DNA from: Roridomyces roridus
Lineage: Eukaryota; Basidiomycota; Agaricomycetes; Agaricales; Mycenaceae
Assembly: GCA_029378245.1 (NCBI GenBank)
Contig: JARKIF010000058.1
Coordinates: forward strand, 62,001 to 126,000
Direction: 5' to 3'
Length of the DNA: 64,000 nt
Shown here piece by piece: positions 34,277 through 44,209 of this stretch. Under the pieces are notes generated by a model. The model did not search any database. It was given only the letters and a program-made list of their open reading frames with translations, and was not told the DNA's origin. Position 1 is the first letter of the stretch, and each line of letters starts with the position of its first letter. Made by a program: the position numbers and the translations under genes.

Positions 34277-36470
34277 TCATTGAACACCGCCAACCCCTGA
34301 CCCAGCAAATATACCATCCTCCTCAACCTCGAACTTCTCAAACATCTCCCTCTCCTCTTGAAACCTCCTCCGAATGATCTCCGCCTTCTCGGCCGAGCGC
34401 GGGGTGATTTGGCAGCGGAACGGGAGCGGCGTGGTCACCACGCCCTGTTTTATCATGTCCGAGTGAAACATTTATCGGCACGAACACGTACCTTGGAATA
34501 AGCGAATGTATCAACCTCTGCGTCAACGGCTGGTTTGAATTCAAACGCCCAGATGAGGTTCAAGACGTTGATATTCTGCGCCGGACGGCATGTGAGTAGC
34601 CGATCTACAGAGTGAGAAAGAAACGCACGATGGAGTTTTGTGCGACGTGGATTCCGGGGCACGATCGCTGAATGCATCAGCAACAGAAAGGAATGGGAGA
34701 ACTGAACTGACCCGTCCAACACCAAAAGCCAGACTCGTCTTGAGACTGCTAGTGTCGATATCCAGATCAGGTTTCGTGCCGTTCTCCGTCAACAGATATC
34801 GCTCTGGACGGAAATCGTCCGGATCGCTGAATAGTTCTGGGCATGGTCGACATCAGACGCAATCCAATATTGCACGAAATCGGGGCGAACCTGGGTCATG
34901 AAATATTCCCCCTAAATATTCCGAAATCAATCAACGGGCTGCTCAGATGGACGGGAGGTGCGACACACAAGCATTGACGAATACGGTGGAGCCGGAGGGA
35001 ATCGTGTAGTTCCCGCACTAGATCATCCATATCCGTCAGCGCCCTAGCAGGTAGATGAAGCTTAATATGCAACCGACCTTCTCGACCGCCATTGTGGCGT
35101 GCGGGACGAGCAGTGGTGTGACAGGGCGAAAACGATGGGTCTGCACGCATTGCGAAAACGAAAAGGACTCAATCAGGGCACGTACCTCGTGAATCATAGC
35201 CCGGACAAACGGAAGATTTTCCCAATCTTCCAAAGTCAGCATCCGATCCTGCCCAACGACGCTGTCGATCTCCTCCTGTGCTCTCTTCTGTGCCTCGGGA
35301 TAGACGACGAGACATAGGATGAACGAGTTGAGGAAAGAGGCAGTCGTTTCCGAGCCGCCTTCGATGAGCGCGCCAGCGAGGTATCTGGGGCCGTTAGCAA
35401 CTAACCTAAGCCGAAGCGAGGCGAAACGCACGCAATCATCTCCCGATCCAACCCAAACTGCTCCTTCTTCTCAAGCAACTCGGCTACGAAACAGCCGGCA
35501 CCCGACTCACCCCTCATCTCCGTCCCTTCCAACAGACCGAAAAACAGCTCTCTCTGCATCCCGCGTACCTTGTCCGCATCTCGCTTCCACTTGGTAAACG
35601 GAATGAATTTGAGAACGGGGAAGATATCAATAGGGGGAGTCGCTCCAGGCTCGAGTAGATTCATCCATTCGTGCATCATCCGGAAGAAGGCGGTCGTCGC
35701 GGGGGTGGAGTATCGTGGCGCGCGAATACCGTAGAGGATGGACAGCATCACCGAGTTGGTGGAGCGTGCGATGTGCGTGTGGAAGGACTAGAGTGTGTCA
35801 GCCCAAGCAGCAGGAATGCAGGACGACCGAGCGAACCTCCGGCGTTTGAAGTATGTCGTACAGTAATTGCACTGATTCGGCTTGTTGGATGGGCAAGTGG
35901 TGTGCAGCGGCTTGAGACATGAAGATGGTATGCGCGGCCTTGCGGAGGGCTCGCCACGTGTCCCCTTCCAGCGCGAGATGAGCGTGTGGTTTTTTAATTG
36001 TATGTAAAGGAAGGGCCACGTACCGTACCGGGCAAATGCTATATGGAGTCCCCCGGTGACTACGTCGACGATGTGCGAGCCAGGTCTATCAGACGTCGTC
36101 AGGCTCCGTTTCTCAAGCAGCTCTTTCACGACGGCGATATCGGTGACGACCACGAGGGTGCCAGGTCCAATTTTGAGCTGTGGATGTATTGAACGTCGTC
36201 TGTGGCGTAGGGGAATTACTGACCGAGTAGATACCGCCGTATATTTTAGCCCATTCCGTGAATCTGTCGGAGGAGAGGTGCGTCAACGGCGTAGGGAGCG
36301 CGTATACACACCCACTTGAAATGCGGGTACTCCTTGGGGAATACGTGAAGATTTCCTATGATCGGCAGAGTGGGAGGCCCAGGTGGCAGTCCATCCTCCC
36401 GCGCGCCGTACTTGCGGAGAAGTAAAGCCAAGATTGTAGCCAGCAGAGCGGTGAGCAGTAGACAGAGCAT
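34277..36470 (-). CDS. Cytochrome P450 monooxygenase
   Basis: ATG 36470-36468 (MLCLLLTALLATILALLLRK, membrane anchor), proline hinge LPPGPPTLPIIGNLH, stop TGA 34279-34277. About twelve short introns; with acceptors chosen as below all exons join in frame. Landmarks: FTEWAKIYGGIYS, LKIGPGTLVVVTD, WRALRK (C-helix), I-helix AGALIEGGSETTASF, ExxR as HE-THRFRP across an intron, then CGNYTIPSGSTVFVNAW (intron ends at ..GATCTAG), GIFHDPELFSDPDDFRPERYL, and heme loop FGVGRRSCPGIHVAQNS with the Cys ligand. About 500 aa, ER-anchored, needs a P450 reductase. The substrate cannot be told; the family resembles fungal O-methylsterigmatocystin-oxidoreductase-like P450s. No biosynthetic cluster surrounds it. 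Confidence 0.88.
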
Positions 36471-37336
36471 AGTATATTGACGGAGTGGAAGATCGCAAGA
36501 GTGCTCTTGTGGGTGCATCCGTGCGCTAAGGCCATTCTAATAGTACTTGGTCCACGAGCCTCGAGGAGTCGAGGACCGGATCGCGGTAGTTATCTTGCCA
36601 TCCGCGACCATCCGACTACCGGATCCGACTAGACGAAGAAATGGAAGCAAGTGTTCAAACGAGGGACACCATCGGGAAGAGAGACCGTTGAGGAAACGGC
36701 AGACCTGAGACGGGGAGATGAAGGCGTGAGGCAAGGGACGTTGATTACGTGTCACTGTCACAGGCGACCGGGTGATCCGGGCTCAAAAATTCAATCTGCG
36801 AGATAAGTACTTGGTATCTGCGTCTTGTCCTGGGACCTACATCCGCAGCGCATATTCCTAGAGTCACTGTTCTGAGCTGTGACGCCGTTCCTACTGCGAC
36901 TCAAAAACGAGAGTAAGTATGATTCATCCGCGGGTGGTTCGATTCCACGCGCTCTCATTCGAGGGCGGTTACTGGCGCTTTTTCTCTGCCTTGTTGTCCC
37001 AAGAGATTTTCGTCGCGAGTTGTGGGTGGGAGAGGTGGCTTTACTACTCAAGTACGTATGCTTATCTTGGTTGGTACTTGGGCGGATGACTCCCCGGCCC
37101 TCATTGCCAGATCCGAGGGGCTCGAGGTTGGTTTCGCACGGCAAACGTTGTATTTACACCGCACGTCACAATCACTGGCAGAGTGCATTGCGAGATACAA
37201 ACAAGAAAACAATGCTTGAACAATGCTACTATACACACGAATGCCAAGAACCACAAGAGACGCCCACTCATATCTTTCCTGTTTGCCCCCCTTCCTAAAA
37301 TCTTCTTCAACACGACCCTGCCCTTCGTCTGCCACC
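36471..37336. other. Intergenic with a B-box-like tRNA scrap
   Basis: GGTTCGATTCC with partly paired flanks occurs near 36930-36957, but no A-box or anticodon arm is found. No gene is supported. Confidence 0.4.
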
Positions 37337-38445
37337 TCAAAACGGCATATCCCACAGCACACGCAGTCGCGACCGATGTTCAGGATGGGAACCGTGCAGA
37401 GCCTCTTGACGAACCTTCTTCCCCTCCTCGTCGTTCATTCCAACCTTCTTCACCGCTCCTTCTCCATCCATATCTTCCTCACAGCGACGCTTCTTCTGAT
37501 TCCCGTTTTGAATCGCCCCACGCGCAGTCGAATCCTCATCCATCACACCGAGCGACGGCGCCCACCCGCGGACTCTACAAGGCGTTCCGTGGTCGTAGCC
37601 ATTTTGAGTGGGATGCTGTTGCTGCCGCAATTGGTACGCAGCGATCGATCCTGGGAGGCCAGGAGGTGGTGATTTCTGTCTCACCTTTTTCATCGCCCCG
37701 CTCTCGCCCTCGTTCTGAACTACCACAGGCACGCCCCAAGATTCACCCTCACAAACAGTCGAATCCTCAACCATCACGCCCTGCGACGGTGCCCAAGCGA
37801 GAATAAAAGGGGTTCCATAGTCGGTGGGATGCTGCTGCAATTTGTACGCAGCGAGGGGGTGGTATGGCAGGTTGTAGGGATATCGGCTGACGTCGCCGTT
37901 GCTGTTTTGTGGAAGACAAAAATAAGGATGAGCAGAGGATTCGTCGGTCTGGCTCTTCTGCAGGTGTGTGTACCCTTAGTAGGCGAACGGAGGGAGAGAT
38001 ACGGACAAAAAGAGACCAGTCGACACTCACCGTCCCACCTGCACCCCGCTTAATCTGTCGTTTTCGTTGCCCACAGTCGGCCGGTCTAGGGCACGAATGT
38101 ATTCGTTCGTGAAGGCCACATTTGTTACACAACTAAAACCCGGCATTTCATTAGCATCCAAGCAAGCAGGAAAACACGCACTACTTTCCCCACACTTAAA
38201 ACGGAGCGCCGCCACACGCTTGTCTGTACTGTGCGGCAATTGAAACACCTGCGGTGAATGGTTTCGGAGGGCTTGGTCGCCACGTCGTCGGTGAACAATA
38301 TAGATCCTGAGGAGCCACCAACAGACACGCGCGAAGGAGAGCTGTGTGTGGAATGCACTGGGGGACTCGAGACGGAGCTGTGGCCGCCGTGGCGCTCGTA
38401 CGCCGGGCTGACGTGCTGAGGCTCGGGCTCAGGAGTCGTGGACAT
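37337..38445 (-). CDS. GATA-type zinc-finger protein (single finger)
   Basis: Exons 38445-38186, 38132-38031 and 37957-37337 join in frame. ATG 38445-38443 (MSTTPEPEPQHVSPAYERHG). The finger straddles intron 1: RRCFNCRTVQTSVWRRSVLS then GKLCNKCGLHERIH, i.e. C-X2-C-X18-C-X2-C. Arg, Lys and Pro-rich residues follow (PRPADCGQRKRQIKRG). The C-terminal 200 residues are low in motif content, with repeats KLQQHPTDYG and RQQQHPTQNGYD, ending SRLRVLWDMPF. GATA factors bind WGATAR sites in the nucleus; X18 loops are seen in fungal light- and nitrogen-response regulators. The upstream start could be extended by another exon. Closely related to the fused gene at 44194-46717. Confidence 0.8.
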
Positions 38446-39682
38446 CAATGGACGCGATGAGAGGGCTGTCTCGTTGTCGATGCTGATGAGCCTGAGGGCT
38501 GGGGAAACAGTGATGACTGAAAAGGAAAGAAGAAAAAGCGATAGGCTTACAAATCCGGATCATGATCATGAGCTACTCTGATCCACGCATCAAGTGATTT
38601 CGACATGCGGGTCTCGATATGAGATCGATGAGAATCACTGTCGCAGACTCGCAATCAGTCGCGATGTGGGGGAAATTTTTCACAGCTGTCTCGTTATGTC
38701 TCAGTGAAGAGAGGGACTCATGAACTCGTTTGCGGCCTTCAAATGAATCAAATCAACTTCCAAATTATCATTTCTCTTCTCATGAACCGTAATAGTCAAA
38801 TGAACCGGCTCGTAGTCGGGACATCAGATGTTGAGTGAACAGCGAAGAGTGCCGATGTCACTGTTCATTTACAACAGCATACGTCCGCCTCCCTGGACGC
38901 TCCATGAACTATCATTCTGGGCTCGGAGGCTAGCTCCGACATACCCTTCATGGCGTTCAATCGTTTTTGAACATTGCTTTTGGCCAACGAAAGTGTTCTT
39001 GACATTGACCTTTCGATTATTAATACTGGTTCAAGTCTGACCACCAGAAATGAACTTTCCAGTCGGCTTTTGAACAAACCATGTGTTCGGGAGGCTTTGA
39101 TTTTTCGACGTGTGCGCGGGATGTCGAGAGGCGGCCCTCAGAGGCCTTCAAGTTCTGGCGCTGTGACTCCGTGATTGCTTTCTCGCAAGTTCCCACAAGC
39201 ACTTCTGGAGCATGAAGCCTGAGGAAGCACTTAGCTTGGACATAGTACTAGTAATACGATGTCGTTGGCAGCTGCGACAGATCCGCAAAAAAAAAAGGCG
39301 GGTTCGACTCCCGGTCTGTGAGTTCGGTAGGGACGAATTTTTTCCCCTTCCTTGTCCATGCCTGGGATATTCGTCGATATCATCGAACTCGCAGATGCGA
39401 GCGTAGTAAGAGACGATTCGCTGCGCAGCTCTGACCAGTGTTGGAGTCACATCATCTTCTACAGCGCATGGCCCCTGCTGCGGGCACACGCATACGCCAC
39501 ACCATACCACCGCCGTACCTGCGAACCCAGGCTCAAAGAGGCATTGCTGGCGTCAGCAACATCAGGCCGGCGTTGGCGCTTGGCGTTGGTCTATGATACA
39601 TTCTCCATCATCCGATTCATCGCAATGGAAAAGAATCAAGTGGGTGAAAATTGTAGAAACGACAAAATGGAAGAACATCGAT
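38446..39682. other. Intergenic; no supported gene
   Basis: A T-arm-like sequence (GGGTTCGACTCCCGG near 39300-39314) occurs without the other tRNA arms. Nothing else is supported. Confidence 0.4.
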
Positions 39683-41212
39683 CTAAAAGTCTGAATCCGA
39701 ATTGGAAGGTTCATATGGATGGACACATTCACCAAATGCACCATCGAGCTTTCCGCGCAAACCATCTACCAATTCTCCTCGGACAGTCACCCGTCTGAGT
39801 CGCGACATAGGCCGATAACCGTTGCTATCCTTTGATTCCTCCGAGTGTTCAGGCCACCAGCGCGACTCGAGCATTGCGGCAAAATTGTCGGTGTGTTTGA
39901 TCTGAACGTCGGATACAGTCAATTCCTCCAAGTTGGGTAGGAGCGTATAATGCTCCTTCGAGTACGTCAACACGTTCCAGAGATCCCTGTCCGCCCGTAT
40001 ACCATCATGCAAGCAGAGCTTGCGAACATTCGTGGTGCGGTGGAAGAGTGAGATCAACTCCTGTGCCTCGTACGGGCTGCGCTCCCCAAGCTCGAGTGTG
40101 TCAAGCTCGAACGGGCCACGATCGTACAACTCGTTGAGCCCCTGGATTTCCTCGTATCCTCCCTGGAGGGAGATTCGTCGCAGTCCCGGAAGCGATAAGC
40201 CCCCGAGGAACGATTGCACTTCGCACGATCTCAGAGCGACGTGCTTTAGTCTGGAGAGCACGCAGTCAGGCACCGCTTCCGGATCGTATGGCGCCTCAGT
40301 CGACCAGCAGAGATCCAAGGTCTCAAGCTGACCACAGAGTCGTATAATCTGCCGCAGTCGTTCCACGCCGTCGGCTTGCAAGCGGATTCCTGTAAGTTGA
40401 CTCCACGGGAAGCTCTCCTCATTTGAAAGCTGCTTCCATCCGAAAAGGTCGACGGATGTCAAAAGTGGCGCCGTGCGGAAAGCATCGATGGTCCCCACGA
40501 TTTGCTCGTGAGGCGTGCGTCCGTACCAGATCTTGCCGGGAATGTACCGAACGACAGTGAGGACCAGAGTCTCCAGTGACGGAAACATGTCACTCGTCAT
40601 CCCAACCAAGGGCTGGAAATACTCGGGGGAAGCCTTCACAGTCAAGGACTGCAATCGGCTACGCAAGGACCAGATTGAAGCAAGAGGCGTACCCAGGGGC
40701 TCCGGGCAGAGTATGGAGATGTTGAGACGCAGTAGGCAAGGGGGGGATCTTTCGGCCATTGCTGCGATGTGTCCGCCGTGGAGGGGCTTCCGCAGATTCG
40801 GTAGCTCGATGGCGCGCCATAACTGTGGAGTGCCGAGTGCGATGGCCCGCCAGCGGGAGCAAATGCGACCCAAGATAATGGGTGGCTGAAGAGCATCGTC
40901 GCTCCGATACAAGGAGGAAGCCAGAGCGGAAGCCAGGCAGACCTTGAATATGTTGGATAGGAGTTCTGCAGGAAAGCAGCGGAGAGGTGAGATGATCCCC
41001 TCGAGGGAAGTGATCTGCTCCTGCAGTGTGGCGGACTCGAGAGAAGCGGCGTCCAAACGCGTCGTGAGCGCTTGGATTTCGCCCGTGATTTGTGCTCTCT
41101 TTCCGTCCGCTTTTGATTTGAGACTCTTGATGTATCGAATACGAAGGCGCACTTCGTCGGCCTGGGGCTCGGTGGGAGGAGAGTAGGTTGACAAAAGTAG
41201 GGTCAGATCCAT
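39683..41212 (-). CDS. F-box protein with N-terminal coiled coil, copy 1
   Basis: The first in-frame ATG is at 41212-41210 (MDLTLLLSTYSPPTEPQADE). A heptad-like coiled coil follows (RLRIRYIKSLKSKADGKRAQ ... LESATLQEQITSLEGIISPL), then the F-box PLRCFPAELLSNIFKVCLAS with the family signature YRSDDALQPPIILGRICSRW and ALGTPQLWRAIELP. The rest is leucine-rich (LETLVLTVV, LETLDLCWS, LKHVALRSCEV, LPNLEELTVS) and ends HPYEPSNSDSDF. No intron in about 510 codons, stop at 39683. F-box proteins link substrates to SCF ligases. A paralog at 58812-60164 shares the whole layout. Upstream in the same frame lies a non-ATG extension, which I leave out. Confidence 0.8.
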   Translation of the reverse strand: MDLTLLLSTYSPPTEPQADEVRLRIRYIKSLKSKADGKRAQITGEIQALTTRLDAASLESATLQEQITSLEGIISPLRCFPAELLSNIFKVCLASALASSLYRSDDALQPPIILGRICSRWRAIALGTPQLWRAIELPNLRKPLHGGHIAAMAERSPPCLLRLNISILCPEPLGTPLASIWSLRSRLQSLTVKASPEYFQPLVGMTSDMFPSLETLVLTVVRYIPGKIWYGRTPHEQIVGTIDAFRTAPLLTSVDLFGWKQLSNEESFPWSQLTGIRLQADGVERLRQIIRLCGQLETLDLCWSTEAPYDPEAVPDCVLSRLKHVALRSCEVQSFLGGLSLPGLRRISLQGGYEEIQGLNELYDRGPFELDTLELGERSPYEAQELISLFHRTTNVRKLCLHDGIRADRDLWNVLTYSKEHYTLLPNLEELTVSDVQIKHTDNFAAMLESRWWPEHSEESKDSNGYRPMSRLRRVTVRGELVDGLRGKLDGAFGECVHPYEPSNSDSDF

Positions 41213-41329
41213 AGAGCGGCCGGCTGCGGGCTCGACGGCAGCGTGGACTGTCTGCTTAGGAATCGTGGTGGGCAACCTGAACCACTGGTCAGAAAATCGC
41301 GGATATTAATGATCGACCACACGAGCACA

Positions 41330-41800
41330 ACGTGCCAGCGCATCCGAAATGAGACTCTCTCCCACCTTGGTCCTCCATCAGCACCTCGATGTGCTTCCCA
41401 TCCGCCCTCCTTCATGGGGCGCTCTTCATCCTCCCGACTGCGACTCCGCCTCGCTCTTGCCCTTTGCCGCTCCTCTCGCTCCCTCGCAATCTGATTCTCC
41501 GCCTCCTCTAACTTCTCCTGAATCTTGACCAGCTTGTTTTGCGCGCGGCGATCCTCTTCGTCAGACGAGTCGGAATCGAAAAGTGCGATGGCCGCTTTGG
41601 AGGCTTTGGGTTTGGGTGAGTCCGACCTGGCGGTCAGACTGAGAGTGAGATGGAAGAAAGGAGGTTCTAACTTCTCACGATGTCGGGTGCCTGATTCTTG
41701 GGGCAGATTACGGAATGACAAGTAGGACGACTTTTCCGAGCGGGCGAATCCAGCATACATATGCGGTGAGTTTGTCGATTTGATCAAAGTGCGAAAGGCT
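41330..41800 (-). CDS. Possible charged coiled-coil fragment
   Basis: The minus frame reads KASKAAIALFDSDSSDEEDR, RAQNKLVKIQEKLEEAENQI, and REREERQRARARRSRSRED, ending GGWEAHRGADGG before a possible GT donor at about 41367. The composition (acidic DSDSSDEE, then a Glu/Arg coiled coil, then an RS-like patch) looks coding, but neither a start nor a downstream exon can be fixed. It might be an upstream exon of the neighbouring F-box gene or a gene remnant. Confidence 0.25.
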
Positions 41801-42224
41801 GCCAAATGTATACTTAGACTTGAGTCACTCGACCTGATTTCCAAGTTCAAACGACAGGGTCGACCAGAGCGTAAAGAAGCCGGCAGACCAGTGCACCCCC
41901 TAGTTTCGAGACCCAAAATACAACTCAAAGCATTCCATTCAGATTCGTACTAACGCAGAGGTCGAATACTCAGAAGTCCTTTGTCGAGAGTATAAAGCAA
42001 TCCACAACTTCAATTTGATTTACAATATCGAGCACAAAATACATCATGGAAGGACTCGACCGAACAAAAGATGCGCGATAATGTTGCCTCCGCATCTACA
42101 ACGAGTCTCCCCACAACGCAACAAGAAGAACGAAAGTTTGATTCATGGCTCCTGCTCGTCGTCGTCAGCGGTGTCGAACATACATGGAAGGAGAATACAC
42201 ACCGAGCAAAAAGTAGCTCGATGC

Positions 42225-42398
42225 TCAAGCAACGACGCACTGGCCGCTGGTCCCGCCTCCGCCGTCAGCATTGGTGGGGGGAAGGGTGACGTCCTCCTTG
42301 GAGACGACGCATTGGCCGCTGGTGCCTCCGCCACCGTCGGCGTTGGTAGGGGGGAGAGTCTCGTCGGCTTTGGTGGGGATGGTGGTGAAAGTGTCCAT
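42225..42398 (-). CDS. Putative mating-pheromone precursor with tandem repeat and C-terminal CaaX box
   Basis: A 57-codon frame, ATG 42398-42396 to TGA 42227-42225. It starts MDTFTTIPTKADE, the MD-x-F-T-T start common in basidiomycete lipopeptide pheromone precursors, and ends Q-C-V-V-A-stop, a CaaX prenylation box. Two copies of TLPPTNADGGGGTSGQCVV occupy residues 14-32 and 38-56. The first is followed by S-K-E-D-V, the second by A and the stop. The two copies are identical in protein but differ at 11 of 19 codons, all silent. A TATA box (TATAAAAA) lies 57-66 bp upstream. Expected handling by family: farnesylation of the last Cys, AAX removal and carboxymethylation, then export. No Ste3 receptor gene is visible in the window, so this may be an unlinked or B-locus-distal copy. 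A short secreted prenylated peptide of another role is the alternative. Confidence 0.75.
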   Translation of the reverse strand: MDTFTTIPTKADETLPPTNADGGGGTSGQCVVSKEDVTLPPTNADGGGGTSGQCVVA

Positions 42399-42454
42399 GT
42401 GTGGGTGTGGAGTTATCGAGGGATGAACTGGGGTCTGGGGTCGTCGACGCTGGG

Positions 42455-42462
42455 TTTTTATA
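42455..42462 (-). promoter_or_regulatory. TATA box of the pheromone-like gene
   Basis: On the minus strand GGTATAAAAACCC lies about 60 bp before the ATG at 42398. Confidence 0.6.
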
Positions 42463-42929
42463 CCGTTGAGTTCTTTTTGTTTCGCTGAACGAGGAAGGCG
42501 ATCGTGTTCTGTTATGCAAAACGAGGGAGAGGGGTAGCAGGAACAAAAAGGTTTTGTTTCGACAATTCAACCTCGCATTCGACTCAACTCAGTCTCCAAG
42601 GACAAAACACCTTGTTCAAACCATTCAGTTACATCGATTACCTGTGCCTGAATCGCGGTTCGTTTTACTGCAGACCCACCTCACTCTCAACGTAGCAATT
42701 TAGCATGCCTGTATGCATCTCTTCCGAAGAAGAGATGAGGCCCGGATTCTCAACGCTGCTCCGAGTCGGCCTTGTTCCGTTGACTGGACAGGGGTACCTA
42801 ACTGAACGGATCTGGGCTCGTTCAATTCACAAATTGAATGGACCCACAGAGTCCTCGATCACAGGTACTCGATCAATGAATGCGATCAATTGAAGGCGGA
42901 AAAACGTGGTTCGCCGTATGAATGAGGAG

Positions 42930-43480
42930 CGAAACGCGACACGATAAGCGATGCGGAACCGGGTGAGGGTCAATGCTCGCAATGCTGGAGGGCGGAGACG
43001 TGCTGACCTACGCAGGATACTAAGTGCAGAGGGGACGTACGACGAGGAGATAGGGCAAACAAAATTGATGTCGAACAAGGGTGAGCCTGAAATCAAAGAA
43101 GTGTCTGAATTTGAATTCGACTAAGTCAATAGGCGATGTTTGTTCAAACTCTGTGTAGCCAGAATACATTCAAGAGCTACACCGAGAGGAATGCGCACAC
43201 GGAGGATGGTACATCGCCAGAACCAAGACACGTCCTGGTCCGAGATTGATGTCGTAATTCCTGAACAAGGAGTGTAAGAAACTTGGCCTCGCGAGACGAC
43301 GAGAAAATCACTCACTCCCGACTCTGCCCGCCTGTCTCGCTCGAACGAATGCGTCTGCGACGTCCCAGTAGCTCACTCCTGAAGCCGCGCCGCGCTGCCA
43401 ATCCTTCACGAAGTCCAATTGGTGAATCAAGACAAACCGCCTATCGTCCAAAAACGGCTCGACCCTCGAGTCCATCCTGG
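42930..43480. repeat. Segmental duplication, copy 1 (partner 56480-57900)
   Basis: 42930-43060 matches 56485-56665 (shared GATAAGCGATG.GGAACCG.GTGAGGG, GCTCGCAATGCTGGA.GGCGG, CTACGCAGGATA). After an internal deletion in this copy, 43060-43480 matches 57390-57890 (ATTGATGT.GAACAA.GGTGAGCCT onward). The deleted part in this copy corresponds to most of the gene at 56322-57132. Confidence 0.7.
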
Positions 43481-44209
43481 CCACACTTTCCAGCCACACG
43501 ATGCATCCGAGGCGAGGACACGCAGGGAATACGGCTGAGAAGAGATATGCACACACGTCCAAGATGTTGAACGAAAAGTGCGATAGACGCGGGATGTGAG
43601 TTATCCCAGCGAGGTCGCTGTCGCTCACCCTGAAGCCGAGGAGCTCGAGGTGGGTAATATTGCGAAACACGGGATGCGAGAAGTTGGTGGACGACGGGCT
43701 CGGGAAGGTGTCTTCGCAGTTTAGGGTGATTCTCCGTACACTCTTGAGCGATTGTACTTGATCCAAGGGCGTGCCCAGAAAATCGAAGAAATTGGTCACG
43801 TCGGTACATGTCTGGAGAATCAAGCGTGCGTCCGCGTCGAACGTTTTCGGCGAATCTGTGTACCCGAGGAAAAGATGCCTCACGGCCTTCTGGAAGAAGT
43901 CCGCGGGCTTGGCCGCCAGGAAGCGCAGGAACATCGAGTAGGTAAGGGTTGGTATGCTGTCCAGGCTGGGTTCGCCGTCGGAGAGGAAAGCGACGCGATA
44001 CAGCAGCGGCTCCACCCTGAATGTGAGTGAGATCTTTTGGCTGAGGGAATGCGTTTGACTTGCCAGGCTTTGACGCGATGGGCCACGAGCATGAGATTGG
44101 GGATTTCACGCGGGGAAGAGAAGGCGGGCATCTCGAATATCGTGCGCTCACTCGGTTGGTCTTCTCCATAGCACCTTCCTCTCCGCCACCAGCTCACAAC
44201 CCATCCCAA
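43308..44209 (-). pseudogene. RNI/F-box-like protein, copy 2, lacking a start codon
   Basis: Two exons: the 5' one contains RTIFEMPAFSSPREIPNLML then VAHRVKAW, an intron at about 44068-44020, then VEPLLYRVAFLSDGEPSLDS to the stop at 43308. Inner segments NITHLELLGFRVSD, IPRLSHFSFNI and RRFVLIHQLDFVKDWQRGAA correspond to the gene at 33029-34033. The usual N-terminal LPHELE is replaced by sequence continuous with the end of the GATA gene: no ATG is in frame before RTIFEM, and the GATA stop lies at 44194. The coding body is intact, so it is either a 5'-truncated duplicate or is expressed as a read-through transcript. Confidence 0.6.

Noticed and set aside
34896..35150. Apparent frameshift in the P450 between VEK and NYTIPSG
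   Set aside because: Resolved by using the AG in GATCTAG as the intron acceptor, which gives E-K-C-G-N-Y-T-I-P in frame.
36905..36957. B-box-like sequence GGTTCGATTCC suggesting a tRNA
   Set aside because: No D-arm, A-box or anticodon arm; T-stem has a G-G mismatch and acceptor pairing is only partial.
39281..39325. T-arm-like GGGTTCGACTCCC with partly matching acceptor
   Set aside because: Only about 45 nt between candidate acceptor strands and a poly-A run in the middle; no anticodon arm.
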